Below, piece after piece: positions 51,243-60,361 of a DNA stretch of 64,000 nt. The position numbers were made by a program, and so were the translations under genes. Position 1 is the first letter of the stretch; every line of letters starts with the position of its first letter. Source of the stretch: Flavobacterium hercynium. Its GTDB lineage: Bacteria > Bacteroidota > Bacteroidia > Flavobacteriales > Flavobacteriaceae. Under the pieces are notes generated by a model. That model worked only from the letters and a program-made list of their open reading frames with translations. It was not told where the DNA came from and searched no databases. Location of the stretch: contig NZ_MUGW01000022.1 of assembly GCF_002217285.1 (NCBI RefSeq), forward strand, positions 62,001 to 126,000. The letters run 5' to 3'.

Positions 51243-52349
51243 TTATTCTAAAATCAATTCAGCTAAAGCTTCTTTACTGAAACCTTTTAGAGCATCAGTT
51301 TTTCCTGCTTTAATTTTTGCAACCCAGTTTGGATCAGACAAAAGAGGTCTTCCAACAGCAACAAGATCAAAATCACCTCTGTCGAAACGTCTGTTTAATT
51401 CTTCTAAAGAAGTTGGCTGAGAACTTTCTCCTGCAAAAGCACCAAAGAAATCACCTGAAAGTCCAACAGAACCTACTGTAATAGTTGGAGCTCCTGTTAC
51501 TTTCTTAGCCCATCCTGCAAAGTTTAAATCAGATTCTTCAAATTCAGGTTCCCAAAATCTGCGTTGTGAACAGTGTAAGATATCAACTCCGGCATCAACA
51601 AGAGGCGTAAGCCAGGCTTCTAATTCCTGTGGATTTTTTGCCAGTTTATAATTGTAATCAGAAGGTTTGAATTGAGAAAAACGCATAATTACAGCGAAAT
51701 CATTACCTACTTGTTTTCTGATTTCCTTAACCACTTCAATAGCAAAACGATTACGTTCCGGAAGTGTTTTACCACCATAAATATCAGTACGTAAGTTTGT
51801 TTCAGCTCTAAAGAACTGGTCGATCAAATAACCGTGAGCACCGTGAATTTCGATAGTATCAAAACCTAATCTTTTAGCATCAGCTGCTGCTTTTCCAAAA
51901 GCAAGTATAGTGTCTTCAATGTCTTTTTCAGACATCGTATTTCCGTTATTAAAGTCTGGTCGGTTTAATCCTGACGGACCTTCAAAAGGAACAGGAGGAA
52001 CCCATCCTGAATGATGATTGTCCATAATTCCCATGTGCCAGATTTGTGGTCCCATCTGACCTCCGGCTGTATGTACTTCATCGATCACTTTTTTCCATCC
52101 TTTTAACGCTTCGTCTCCATGAAAATGAGGAACGTTAGCGTCATTTGATGATGAAAGTCTGTCGATTACAGTTCCTTCAGATAATATTAGACCAACTTCG
52201 CCTTCAGCTCTTTTTTGGTAGTAAGAAGCTACTGCATCAGTTGGAACTCCGTTTGGAGAAAATGAGCGCGTCATAGGCGCCATTACGATTCTATTTTTAA
52301 GATTTAACGTTTTTAAGTTAAATGGCGAAAACAGGTTGTTTGTACTCAT
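51243..52349 (-). CDS. Old Yellow Enzyme family NADH:flavin oxidoreductase
   Basis: A 368-residue FMN enzyme of the NemA/OYE group, which reduces electrophiles such as enones or nitrate esters. It shows LKNRIVMAPMTRSFSPNG at the N-terminus, HMG with the substrate-binding region, IEIHGAHGYLIDQFFRAETN and the flavin-phosphate segment DLVAVGRPLLSDPNW. It is cotranscribed with an ArsR-type repressor gene 6 bases upstream, so it is expected to be induced by an electrophile or metal that the regulator senses. NemA with NemR is the analogous pair in E. coli, but that regulator is of the TetR type. Confidence 0.93.
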   Translation of the reverse strand: MSTNNLFSPFNLKTLNLKNRIVMAPMTRSFSPNGVPTDAVASYYQKRAEGEVGLILSEGTVIDRLSSSNDANVPHFHGDEALKGWKKVIDEVHTAGGQMGPQIWHMGIMDNHHSGWVPPVPFEGPSGLNRPDFNNGNTMSEKDIEDTILAFGKAAADAKRLGFDTIEIHGAHGYLIDQFFRAETNLRTDIYGGKTLPERNRFAIEVVKEIRKQVGNDFAVIMRFSQFKPSDYNYKLAKNPQELEAWLTPLVDAGVDILHCSQRRFWEPEFEESDLNFAGWAKKVTGAPTITVGSVGLSGDFFGAFAGESSQPTSLEELNRRFDRGDFDLVAVGRPLLSDPNWVAKIKAGKTDALKGFSKEALAELILE

Positions 52350-52355
52350 AGTAAT

Positions 52356-52658
52356 TTACAAATTAGATTGAATTAATTTACTGAGTGCTTCAAAGGCACC
52401 TTCGTTGCGTTTATAGTAAGTCCATTGTCCAACGCGTTTGGATTCTACAAATCCGGCACGTTGTAAAAGAGACAGGTATTCAGAAACTGTTGATTGCGTT
52501 AGTCCGGCTTTGGCTTGAATTTGTCCCACACAAACACCGTGTTCAAATCCGCCGTACTGAAGTTGATCCGGAAAATTTATTTCGGGTTCTTTTAACCATT
52601 CCAACATCTGTAATCGAGACTTGTTGGAGAGTGCTTTAAAAATTTCTACATTTTCCAT
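52356..52658 (-). CDS. ArsR-family transcription repressor
   Basis: A 100-residue winged-helix repressor. LSNKSRLQMLEWLKEP opens the DNA-binding domain, and AGLTQSTVSEYLSLLQRAGFVESKRVGQWTYYK holds the recognition helix and wing. The single cysteine, Cys43 in HGVCVGQI, lies at the start of the helix that carries sensors in this family, so it may sense thiol-reactive compounds or a metal. The next gene is an Old Yellow Enzyme. The -7 box lies 4 bases before its ATG and a palindrome lies in the promoter spacer, which points to self-repression. Confidence 0.92.
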   Translation of the reverse strand: MENVEIFKALSNKSRLQMLEWLKEPEINFPDQLQYGGFEHGVCVGQIQAKAGLTQSTVSEYLSLLQRAGFVESKRVGQWTYYKRNEGAFEALSKLIQSNL

Positions 52659-52662
52659 GGAG

Positions 52663-52687
52663 CAAAGATATCGACTTTTCCCGATAT
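52663..52687 (-). promoter_or_regulatory. Promoter and operator of the arsR-OYE operon
   Basis: On the minus strand the -7 box TATCTTTG (plus-strand 52663-52670) follows a TTGG 18 bases upstream. The arms ATATCG and CGATAT (52668-52673 and 52682-52687) form an inverted repeat across the spacer and the -7 box, an ArsR-like operator position. The box ends 4 bases before the ATG, so the transcript may begin at or next to the start codon (leaderless). Confidence 0.68.
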
Positions 52688-52875
52688 ACCAATTAAGTAA
52701 TTAAATTTTACCAAAAAATTAAGACTAGGGAAGAGAAAAGTAGCAGGATTGCAGACATATTTTCTAAGAAGTATTTATATTTGCTTTTCATTGAATCAAA
52801 AGCTATGAAGTTTTTTTAAGATAAAATTTAAGATAAAATTCAAGATATAAAACCCCCAAATTAATACAATTGATT

Positions 52876-53370
52876 ATGAAAAAAACACTACTTATTTTAG
52901 CCTTCTTATGTTGTATAATAACAAGTTCAAATGCTCAGGTTGTGGGTACAGATGTTGGTGATATTGCACCGGAAATTGACCTGCCGGATACCAAAGGAGT
53001 AAATCAGGTATTATCTTCTTTGAGAGGAGATTATGTATTGGTTGATTTTTGGGCTTCATGGTGTGGACCTTGCATTAAAGAACAACCGCAATTGATAAAG
53101 CTACACAATACGTATGCCGGCAAGTTTTCTATTTTCAGTATTTCTATGGATACTAAAAAGCCACTTTGGTTAGCAGCGATTGCCAAACAAAAACTGCCTT
53201 GGATTCAGGTAAGTGACTTAAAATACTGGAAATCTCCGGTTGTTGCAGACTATATGCTGCAATCTGTACCATTGAATTTCTTAATAGACAAAAACGGAAT
53301 TATAGTAGCAAAAAACATTCACGGAAATGCTTTGGATGAAAAACTTAAAAGCTTGTTGGCGCCACAATAA
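52876..53370 (+). CDS. TlpA/ResA-type exported thioredoxin-fold protein
   Basis: A 164-residue protein with a signal peptide (1-20, ending SSNAQ) and the active-site WASWCGPCIKE. The cis-proline segment SVPLNFLIDKNG follows, as in TlpA and ResA reductases. It probably works in the periplasm, reducing disulfides, as in cytochrome maturation or repair. The start is the ATG at 52876; an in-frame TTG two codons earlier is unlikely. It stands alone with a strong terminator. Short AAGATAAAATT repeats lie upstream at 52817-52850. Confidence 0.9.
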   Translation: MKKTLLILAFLCCIITSSNAQVVGTDVGDIAPEIDLPDTKGVNQVLSSLRGDYVLVDFWASWCGPCIKEQPQLIKLHNTYAGKFSIFSISMDTKKPLWLAAIAKQKLPWIQVSDLKYWKSPVVADYMLQSVPLNFLIDKNGIIVAKNIHGNALDEKLKSLLAPQ

Positions 53371-53404
53371 ACAATTTCATTTTAAGCATGAAATAACAGT
53401 ATAA

Positions 53405-53437
53405 AAAAAGTCCAATTCATAAGAATTGGACTTTTTT
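53405..53437. terminator. Terminator after the thioredoxin-like gene
   Basis: Perfect 14-base arms AAAAAGTCCAATTC and GAATTGGACTTTTT around ATAA lie between two convergent genes and are flanked by A and T runs. Confidence 0.93.
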
Positions 53438-53487
53438 GTTGATCTACTCTCAATCATTTTTGTTTGGGTAAAACTATTTAGCAATAA

Positions 53488-53862
53488 TTAGTTTACTATT
53501 TTCTTTACGCCTCCGTAACTCGTTTTCAACATTTCTCTGATCTGAAACTGCGTTTTATTTCTGGTTACATTTTTCCATTCTTTAAAATCATAAAGATGAA
53601 TTTTATCCGCGTAAGGATTCGTAACAAAGAACAGTCTGGAAATCGAAAACTTATATTGTTTTATTTCATTAGAAATTTGACGATTCGGCACTATAATTAA
53701 AATTGTTTCCCACTTCAGAAAATCTTTCGGTACATCATTTCGTTCGGTTAGACCAAGCGACTCAAAAAAAGCAACTATTTTCTGATCATTAAGTTTGTCA
53801 ATCTGCTGATCAACGCTTTTTAGGGTGCTATGAAGTCTTGTCTCATTTTTGATAACAGTCAT
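53488..53862 (-). CDS. Unknown 124-residue soluble protein
   Basis: I recognise no family. The protein has no signal peptide or membrane segment. Residues 1-45 are charged and probably helical (LKSVDQQIDKLNDQKIVAFFESL). Residues 55-95 alternate as beta strands (LIIVPNRQISNEIKQYKFSI), and the end is basic (REMLKTSYGGVKKIVN). It lies between two convergently or divergently placed genes with no evident operon partner. Compact coding composition and normal flanking gaps support a real gene. A role cannot be proposed. Confidence 0.6.
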   Translation of the reverse strand: MTVIKNETRLHSTLKSVDQQIDKLNDQKIVAFFESLGLTERNDVPKDFLKWETILIIVPNRQISNEIKQYKFSISRLFFVTNPYADKIHLYDFKEWKNVTRNKTQFQIREMLKTSYGGVKKIVN

Positions 53863-54089
53863 GGCACAAAATTGTTTTGATTGATTTACTAGTATAAAAT
53901 TACATCAAATGATAAAAACTTTCCTGCACTATAGCCATTAGAATGATTCTAAATTTTTAAAACCAAATTTCAGGCTATTCTAATGAAAACAAATACATCA
54001 TAATTTGATAAAATACTATTATTTTAATCGGTTTAAAAACAATATTTTTATCGCTATTTGCAAACCAAGTTTTATTAACCATATTATTT

Positions 54090-56909
54090 ATGAAAACTAT
54101 TTCTCCCAAAGGAATCCTTTTTTACGTTATTTTTTTGTTGTCTTGTTCTTTATTCGCTCAAAACAAATTGGAGCGGGAATTGACTTTAATCGATAAAGAC
54201 TGGCGTTTTTCATTTGGGCATTTGTATGATACTGATAAAGATTTTGGGCATGCAACAGGCTATTTCTCTTATTTGACTAAAACAGGTTTCGGAGACGGAC
54301 CAGCGGCAGCAGGATTCGATGATCGCGCCTGGAGAAAACTAGATCTACCTCATGATTGGGCAGTGGAGCAATCTTTTAGTGAGAAAGCAAGTTTTAGTCA
54401 CGGATTTAAAACTGCGGGCAAAAATTATCCGGACAAAAGTATTGGCTGGTACCGAAAAAAAATTAATATTTCGGAGACAGATAAAGGACGTATTATTTCA
54501 TTAAAATTTGATGGTGTTTTTAGAAATTCGAAAGTGTTTTTTAACGGATTTTTTCTTGGAACAGAAGAAAGTGGTTATAATGGATTTGAATACGATGTTA
54601 CGGCTTATGTAAATTACGGTGGCGAAAATACCATTGTAGTACGCGCAGATGCTTCTATGGAAGAAGGCTGGTATTATGAAGGAGCTGGAATTTACAGACA
54701 TGTATATCTGCAAAAAACAAATCCAATTCGAATTGCTGAAAATGGTACGTACGTTACTTCTCTAGTTCAAAATAATCTAGCGGAGGTTACGGCTCAGGTT
54801 ACTGTTGAAAATAAAGGAAATTACAAAGGTGAGATCGAAATTATTCAAAGTATTCTGCATGCAACAGGAAAACAAATCGAAACGGTTTCTGAAAAGACAG
54901 CAGCTCCTGGCTTTTATAAAACAATACAGCATACTACAAAACTAAACGTGAATAAGCCTCAGTTATGGGATCTGGATTCGCCTTATTTATACCGTTTAGT
55001 AACGCAAATAAAACAAGACGGAAAAATAATTGACCACTACGAAACGCCATTCGGAATTAGAACCATTCGTTTTGATGCTGAAACTGGTTTTTTCCTTAAC
55101 GGAAAATCAGTAAAACTAAAAGGGACTAACAATCATCAGGATCATGCAGGTATTGGAACAGCTTTGCCGGATGCCTTACAGTATTTCAGAATTAATAAAC
55201 TGAAAGAGATGGGTTCTAATGCGTATCGTTGTTCGCATCATCCACCAACTCCGGAATTGCTTAAAGCTTGTGATGAGTTGGGAATGCTAGTCATTGATGA
55301 AACCCGATTGATGGGAATTAACGATTATCATTTGAATGATTTAAAGCGAATGATGGAACGCGATCGCAATCATCCGAGTATTTTTTGCTGGTCTGTTGGT
55401 AATGAAGAATGGAATATTGAAGGAAATATAACAGGTGAGCGCATTACGAATGTTATGCAGGAATTTGCCAAAAGTATAGACAATACAAGACCTGTAACGG
55501 TTGGTATTAGCAGCGGATTTAAAAGCGGAATATCTTCTGTAGTGGAAATAATGGGTTATAATTATTTGGGTAACGGAGATATAGACGCCCACAGAAATGA
55601 GTTTAGACAACAACCCGGAATGGGAACAGAAGAAGGTTCTACGTTTGCAACCCGAGGAATTTATTTTACAGACGATGCCAAACATTATCAGAGTGCTTAT
55701 GATAAAAAACCACGTCCTAGTTTTTACAGTATCGAAGAAGGATGGAAGTTTTATGCAGAACGTCCTTATTTAGCAGGAATGTTTATCTGGACAGGTTTTG
55801 ATTATCGTGGAGAACCAACGCCTTATGGCTGGCCATCTGTTACGTCGTATTTTGGAATGATGGATGTTTGCGGTTTCCCAAAAGACAATGTATTTTATCT
55901 TAAATCATGGTGGGGAACTGAACCTGTTTTACATCTTTTGCCACATTGGAATTGGAACAAAGAAGGTAAAGAAATTGATGTATGGGCTTATTCTAACTGT
56001 GATGAAGTAGAGCTTTTTCTAAATAAGAAAAGTTTAGGGAAGCAGAAAATGGAACAAAACGGACATTTAGAATGGAAGGTGCCGTATGCTGAGGGAACCT
56101 TAGAAGCTGTTGGTTATAAAAACGGAAAAAAGATACTGACTGACGTAAAAAAAACAACAGGAGCTCAGGAAAATATAAAACTTACGGTAGATAAAGAAAA
56201 TCAGCCCAATGCTGATGTAAGTGTTATTACGGTTGAAGTTACCGATAAAAAAGGGCAACATGTACCGACAGCGAATAACGAAATTACATTTAGTATTCAG
56301 GGTGGAAAAATTCTAGGAGTAGGAAATGGAGATCCTAAATCATTAGAAAAAGATATATTTCTGGATGAAGTAACGGTAATGCCTCTTGCTAATTTTCAGG
56401 AACAAAGAAGCAGTGTTGCTACAGAAAATGTAGCTGTAAATGCTGACGAAAACTGGAAAGAAGCGTTTAAAGACAGGGATTATAAAAATCAGGCAGAATC
56501 GTATGCATACCGCGGTAATTTTGAGTTAAAGAACAATTTAAGTAGCAATATAGTAAGCTTTTTTTATAAAAAAATTGGTTTAGAGACGGTGATTTTTGTA
56601 AACGGAAACAAAGTAGCGGCAAGTGCAGAGGATCCTCAAAAATATGTTCTGAATTCTTCTATTTTAAAACAAGGTAAAAACACCATTCACATTGCGGCTA
56701 AACCACTTCAAAAGGTAAAAGACTGGGATGTTATGAATACAGATCCGGGAGTTGTTCAAGTCATAACACCATCAGAACCTTGGAAAAGAAAATTGTTTAA
56801 TGGTTATGCACAAATAATAGTTCAAAAAGACGGAACTCAGAGTGAGGTTGTTTTATCGGCTACAGCCAAAGGATTAAAAGCAGGAAGTGTTGTGTTGTCT
56901 AAAAAGTAA
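54090..56909 (+). CDS. GH2 beta-galactosidase-like glycosidase (DUF4982 type)
   Basis: A 939-residue exported enzyme (signal peptide 1-24, LFAQ). The sugar-binding jelly roll (about 45-210) has LDLPHDWAVEQSF. The immunoglobulin-like domain (about 215-325) is followed by the TIM barrel (about 330-620) with NHQDHAGIGTALPD, NAYRCSHHPPTPEL, acid/base Glu439 in SVGNEEW and the likely nucleophile glutamate at 514 or 515 in GMGTEEGS. DUF4982-like and C-terminal beta domains follow. It fits the GH2 beta-galactosidase or beta-glucuronidase group. The following AraC gene is close, but its own promoter lies at 56916-56948. Confidence 0.94.
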   Translation: MKTISPKGILFYVIFLLSCSLFAQNKLERELTLIDKDWRFSFGHLYDTDKDFGHATGYFSYLTKTGFGDGPAAAGFDDRAWRKLDLPHDWAVEQSFSEKASFSHGFKTAGKNYPDKSIGWYRKKINISETDKGRIISLKFDGVFRNSKVFFNGFFLGTEESGYNGFEYDVTAYVNYGGENTIVVRADASMEEGWYYEGAGIYRHVYLQKTNPIRIAENGTYVTSLVQNNLAEVTAQVTVENKGNYKGEIEIIQSILHATGKQIETVSEKTAAPGFYKTIQHTTKLNVNKPQLWDLDSPYLYRLVTQIKQDGKIIDHYETPFGIRTIRFDAETGFFLNGKSVKLKGTNNHQDHAGIGTALPDALQYFRINKLKEMGSNAYRCSHHPPTPELLKACDELGMLVIDETRLMGINDYHLNDLKRMMERDRNHPSIFCWSVGNEEWNIEGNITGERITNVMQEFAKSIDNTRPVTVGISSGFKSGISSVVEIMGYNYLGNGDIDAHRNEFRQQPGMGTEEGSTFATRGIYFTDDAKHYQSAYDKKPRPSFYSIEEGWKFYAERPYLAGMFIWTGFDYRGEPTPYGWPSVTSYFGMMDVCGFPKDNVFYLKSWWGTEPVLHLLPHWNWNKEGKEIDVWAYSNCDEVELFLNKKSLGKQKMEQNGHLEWKVPYAEGTLEAVGYKNGKKILTDVKKTTGAQENIKLTVDKENQPNADVSVITVEVTDKKGQHVPTANNEITFSIQGGKILGVGNGDPKSLEKDIFLDEVTVMPLANFQEQRSSVATENVAVNADENWKEAFKDRDYKNQAESYAYRGNFELKNNLSSNIVSFFYKKIGLETVIFVNGNKVAASAEDPQKYVLNSSILKQGKNTIHIAAKPLQKVKDWDVMNTDPGVVQVITPSEPWKRKLFNGYAQIIVQKDGTQSEVVLSATAKGLKAGSVVLSKK

Positions 56910-56915
56910 TTCCTC

Positions 56916-56948
56916 TTTGTTTTTGTATGTTTGATTTTCATAACTTTG
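56916..56948 (+). promoter_or_regulatory. Promoter of the AraC gene
   Basis: TTTG (56916-56919), 21 bases, TAACTTTG (56941-56948). The ATG at 56953 lies only 4 bases after the -7 box, so the transcript may start at the codon itself (leaderless), as at the arsR gene. Confidence 0.65.
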
Positions 56949-56952
56949 CATT

Positions 56953-57825
56953 ATGAAAGAGCAGGAATGTAACCAAACAGCAGAAGTTGGAGTAAGCGAT
57001 TTAAAACTGAAAGGTTTTAAAGTATATGAGATAAATGGTGAGGGAAGTAAAATTCCGACTTACAATCGTCGGGATTTTTATAAAATTTGTATCAATACCA
57101 GTAAAAGTCTTGTTCAGTATGCAGATAGAGGAATAGAAATTGACGGAACTGTTTTGTTTTTCGGAAATCCGCATATTCCATATTCGTGGGAAACACTTTC
57201 GAAAGAATACGAAGGATATGCTTGTGTTTTTACGGAAGAATTTCTAAAGACAAGTGATCGTTCTGAAAGTCTTGCCGAATCGCCTTTGTTTAAAATTGGT
57301 GGAACACCGCTTTTTTCGTTAAGTGCTGAACAAAAAGTATTTATAGATGCTATGTTTCAGAGAATGATCAAAGAACAGGAAACCGATTATGTTTTTAAAG
57401 ACGATTTGATTCGGAATTATGTAAATTTAATGCTGCATGAAGCAATGAAAATGCAGCCGGCAGAACATTTTTTCAAGCATAAAAATGCTTCTTCCAGAAT
57501 AACGTCTTTGTTTTTGGAACTTCTGGAAAGACAGTTTCCTATTGAGACAAAGAACGAGCCTTTGGCTTTAAAAACACCTCAGGACTATGCGCAGAGCCTT
57601 TCTGTGCACGTAAATCATTTAAATCGTTCGGTTAAAGAAGTTACCGGAAAACCGACAACGGCTCACATTACAGAACGGGTTATCAGCGAAGCAAAAGCTT
57701 TGTTGCAGCACACCGATTGGAGTATTGCAGATATCGGGTACTCACTCGGATTTGAATATCCAAGCTATTTTAATAACTATTTTAAGAGACTTACTGGAAC
57801 GATTCCAAAATCGTTGCGAACCTAA
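56953..57825 (+). CDS. AraC-family transcription regulator
   Basis: A 290-residue protein with a cupin-like sensor part (about 1-170) and a C-terminal AraC DNA-binding domain (about 190-290) made of two helix-turn-helices: YAQSLSVHVNHLNRSVKEVTG and DIGYSLGFEYPSYFNNYFKR. The ligand is unknown. It stands before a cupin-fold protein and a zinc alcohol dehydrogenase on the same strand; AraC regulators with this N-terminal type often control an adjacent oxidoreductase. The start ATG lies directly after its -7 box. Confidence 0.93.
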   Translation: MKEQECNQTAEVGVSDLKLKGFKVYEINGEGSKIPTYNRRDFYKICINTSKSLVQYADRGIEIDGTVLFFGNPHIPYSWETLSKEYEGYACVFTEEFLKTSDRSESLAESPLFKIGGTPLFSLSAEQKVFIDAMFQRMIKEQETDYVFKDDLIRNYVNLMLHEAMKMQPAEHFFKHKNASSRITSLFLELLERQFPIETKNEPLALKTPQDYAQSLSVHVNHLNRSVKEVTGKPTTAHITERVISEAKALLQHTDWSIADIGYSLGFEYPSYFNNYFKRLTGTIPKSLRT

Positions 57826-57864
57826 AATGTTTCAAATTCATAATTTTTTGTTTGAATATCATTA

Positions 57865-57894
57865 TTTGTGTTACACATTGTCATAGTAATTTTG
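57865..57894 (+). promoter_or_regulatory. Promoter of the cupin gene
   Basis: TTTG (57865-57868), 18 bases, TAATTTTG (57887-57894), an exact consensus. The ATG at 57921 is 26 bases downstream. This also argues against the longer frame from 57852. Confidence 0.78.
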
Positions 57895-57920
57895 CACTAC
57901 TAATCTGTAAAACGAATCTT

Positions 57921-58325
57921 ATGTCAACATTTAATGCTACTATTATAGAAGAAGGTAAGGTTACCAGTCCATATATGACAGGAGATGTGTCGTATAAAAA
58001 ACAAACCAGCAATATTCATCCCGAAAATACAGTTATAAAAGAAGTCTCTTTTGAAGCAGGCTCACGATGTAATTGGCACACAAATCCGAGTTTACACTTG
58101 CTTATAGCAACAAATGGTATTGGTTACTTTCAGGAAAAGGGAAGCAGCATGCGATTGCTTCATAAAGATGAAGTCGTTACGATTTTACCGGGAGTTGAAC
58201 ATTGGTATGGTGCGACACCTTTTAGTTCATTCTCTTACATTGCTATTATTACTGAAATTGACAAAGGTTCAGGTGTATGGAAAGAAAGTGTGACTGATGA
58301 AGAATATTATGCATTCGGGAAATAG
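57921..58325 (+). CDS. Cupin-fold protein
   Basis: A 134-residue protein starting MSTFNATIIEEGKV. The cupin metal-binding motifs are visible: NWHTNPSLHLLI (two histidines and the strand) with GIGYFQEKG, and the second motif ILPGVEHWYGATP. These proteins are usually metal-binding enzymes or sensors. It is part of a run AraC-cupin-alcohol dehydrogenase and may detoxify or process the same compound. The function is not defined. Confidence 0.87.
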   Translation: MSTFNATIIEEGKVTSPYMTGDVSYKKQTSNIHPENTVIKEVSFEAGSRCNWHTNPSLHLLIATNGIGYFQEKGSSMRLLHKDEVVTILPGVEHWYGATPFSSFSYIAIITEIDKGSGVWKESVTDEEYYAFGK

Positions 58326-58472
58326 ATTTTTCTTAAGATTATTAGATTTTTAGATTGTTGGATCTTTAGATTATTAGATTTTTGGATTTTTTGTAATGCC
58401 AATCTCTTACTTATAAGTTTAGATAAACCTGAAACCTGAAACAAAAACATTAAACATAAAAACTTAAAAAAT
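58326..58472. repeat. Word-type repeat before the alcohol dehydrogenase gene
   Basis: TTATTAGATTTTTAGATTG, TTAGATTATTAGATTTTTGG and similar words fill 58336-58395. They are the inverse of AATCTAA, the word of the tracts at 6930-7090 and 35010-35130. The rest of the gap holds no clear promoter. Confidence 0.6.
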
Positions 58473-59528
58473 ATGGAGACAAAAGACGTAAAAGCTTTTG
58501 GTACAGAAGCTGCCGAAGCATTATTAAAACCTTTAGATATTAAGCGTAGAGAAGTATTGGCTCATGATGTAGAAATTGAAATTTTATATTGTGGAATTTG
58601 CCATTCCGACCTACATTCGGCTAGAAACGAATGGCACGGAACTATGTATCCAATCGTTCCAGGACATGAAATCGTAGGAAGAATTACAAAAGTAGGAGAT
58701 CATGTTAAGCATTTCAAAGTTGGTGATCTGGCAGGAGTAGGCTGTATGGTAGATTCTTGTAGAGAATGCGAACATTGCAAAGAAGGGTTAGAGCAATTTT
58801 GTGAGCCTGGAAATACACTAACATTTAACTCTATCGATGCACACTTAGGTGGACAGACTTTTGGAGGATATTCAGAGAGTATTGTAGTCGATGAAAATTA
58901 TGTATTGCACATATCAGATAAATTAGATCTTGCCGGAGTTGCACCTTTGCTATGTGCGGGTATTACAACTTATTCTCCATTAAAACACTGGAAAGTAGGT
59001 CCTGGACAAAAAGTAGGTATTGTTGGTATTGGTGGTTTAGGACACATGGGAATTAAATTAGCGAAAGCAATGGGAGCACATGTTGTTGTATTTACGACTT
59101 CATTGTCTAAAACCGAAGATGCTAAACGTTTAGGAGCTGATGAAGTAGTACTTTCTACAGATGAGGATCAAATGGCGAAGCATGCTAAATCATTGAATTT
59201 TATTTTAGACTGTGTATCAGCAGAACATAATATTGATGCTTATCTAAATTTACTTAAAGTAGACGGAACACTAACATTAGTTGGAGCTCCTATGGAACCG
59301 CTTCCTGTAACATCGTTTAGTCTTTTAATGGGAAGAAGAAGTTTTGCAGGTTCTAATATTGGAGGAATTGCTGAAACTCAGGAAATGTTAGATTTTTGTG
59401 CAGAACACAATATTACAGCAGATATTGAAATTATAGGTGTTAACGATGTAAATGATGCTTACGAACGTTTATTAAAAGGTGATATCAAATACCGATTTGT
59501 AATTGATATGGCATCTTTAAAACAATAG
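58473..59528 (+). CDS. Zinc-dependent alcohol dehydrogenase (YahK/CAD-like)
   Basis: A 351-residue medium-chain dehydrogenase. Catalytic zinc ligands are Cys43 in CGICHSDLH and His65/Glu66 in PGHEIVGR. The structural zinc is held by four cysteines in SCRECEHCKEGLEQFC. The NADP(H) site has VGIVGIGGLGHMG. This is the YahK or cinnamyl-type branch that reduces aldehydes with NADPH. The gene follows the cupin gene, but a repeat tract lies between, so cotranscription is uncertain. The physiological aldehyde is unknown. Confidence 0.93.
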   Translation: METKDVKAFGTEAAEALLKPLDIKRREVLAHDVEIEILYCGICHSDLHSARNEWHGTMYPIVPGHEIVGRITKVGDHVKHFKVGDLAGVGCMVDSCRECEHCKEGLEQFCEPGNTLTFNSIDAHLGGQTFGGYSESIVVDENYVLHISDKLDLAGVAPLLCAGITTYSPLKHWKVGPGQKVGIVGIGGLGHMGIKLAKAMGAHVVVFTTSLSKTEDAKRLGADEVVLSTDEDQMAKHAKSLNFILDCVSAEHNIDAYLNLLKVDGTLTLVGAPMEPLPVTSFSLLMGRRSFAGSNIGGIAETQEMLDFCAEHNITADIEIIGVNDVNDAYERLLKGDIKYRFVIDMASLKQ

Positions 59529-59566
59529 CAGGAATTAAAGATCATCTCAAAGTTGATAAAAATATA

Positions 59567-59600
59567 AAACCCCCTAAGCAATTCAACTCTTAGGGGGTTT
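59567..59600. terminator. Bidirectional terminator
   Basis: Perfect 12-base arms AAACCCCCTAAG and CTTAGGGGGTTT around a 10-base loop lie between the convergent alcohol dehydrogenase and DUF4142 genes. Confidence 0.93.
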
Positions 59601-59624
59601 CCTCAAAAAAATACCAGTACCAAT

Positions 59625-60212
59625 TTATTTTTTGTCCAGGTTCTGTTTCAACAATTTGGCATGTTCTAAATGTGCGGTCAAACCTGCAATACTATTAGTA
59701 GCCCAAAGCTTAATATCTGCATCAGTTGCATCTTCAGCAGCTTTTCTAAGTTTTTCAATTGCTTTTTCATGTCCGCTTACCATCATATCAGCAAATTTTT
59801 TGTCAAAATCAGCACCTGATTTTTCATTTAATTTTTTGTATTCTTCCTGTCCTTCTTCTGTTAGAGAAGTTGGTAGCGTAAAGTTTTTGGTTTTAGCCAG
59901 AGCACTTACTTCTGAAGCTGCTTTAGTATGCTCATCAACAAGCATTTTACCAAATTTTTTCACTTCAGCGTTTGTACCTTTAGTTTGTGCTAATTTTCCA
60001 ATTTCTATTTCAGCAAGGTTAATTTCAGCTTGATCTACTAAAAATTCAGAATCATCTTCTTTATCGGCAATAGTATCAAATTTTGCTTCGTTAATATCTT
60101 CAGCGACTTCTTTTGGATCTTCTTGTTTTGTTTCATTTTTACAAGAATTCAAAAATATAATAATTAGTCCTGCTCCTAAAATAACTTTACCTGCTAGTAG
60201 TAACTTTTTCAT
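59625..60212 (-). CDS. DUF4142 lipoprotein
   Basis: A 195-residue exported protein. The lipobox-like segment IFLNSCKN places the lipid cysteine at residue 24. The DUF4142 domain (about 50-190) is a ferritin-like helical bundle: FLVDQAEINLAEIEIGKLAQ at the start and MVSGHEKAIEKLRKAAED in the middle, without the full set of metal-binding glutamates of true ferritins. The function of the family is unknown; it is often stress-related. It is transcribed alone, with the VgrG locus upstream on the same strand. Confidence 0.9.
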   Translation of the reverse strand: MKKLLLAGKVILGAGLIIIFLNSCKNETKQEDPKEVAEDINEAKFDTIADKEDDSEFLVDQAEINLAEIEIGKLAQTKGTNAEVKKFGKMLVDEHTKAASEVSALAKTKNFTLPTSLTEEGQEEYKKLNEKSGADFDKKFADMMVSGHEKAIEKLRKAAEDATDADIKLWATNSIAGLTAHLEHAKLLKQNLDKK

Positions 60213-60361
60213 GATTTTTTGGTTTAAATGTTATGATGTAAAATTATTCAGAACCTATCAGAATTGGTTTACAGTATTTTTAAATAATGTTACAGGATTC
60301 AAATATGTTGCTTTTTTTGCTTTTTGCAAACGCGTACAAATACGGGTTTTGTGAAATCAAT

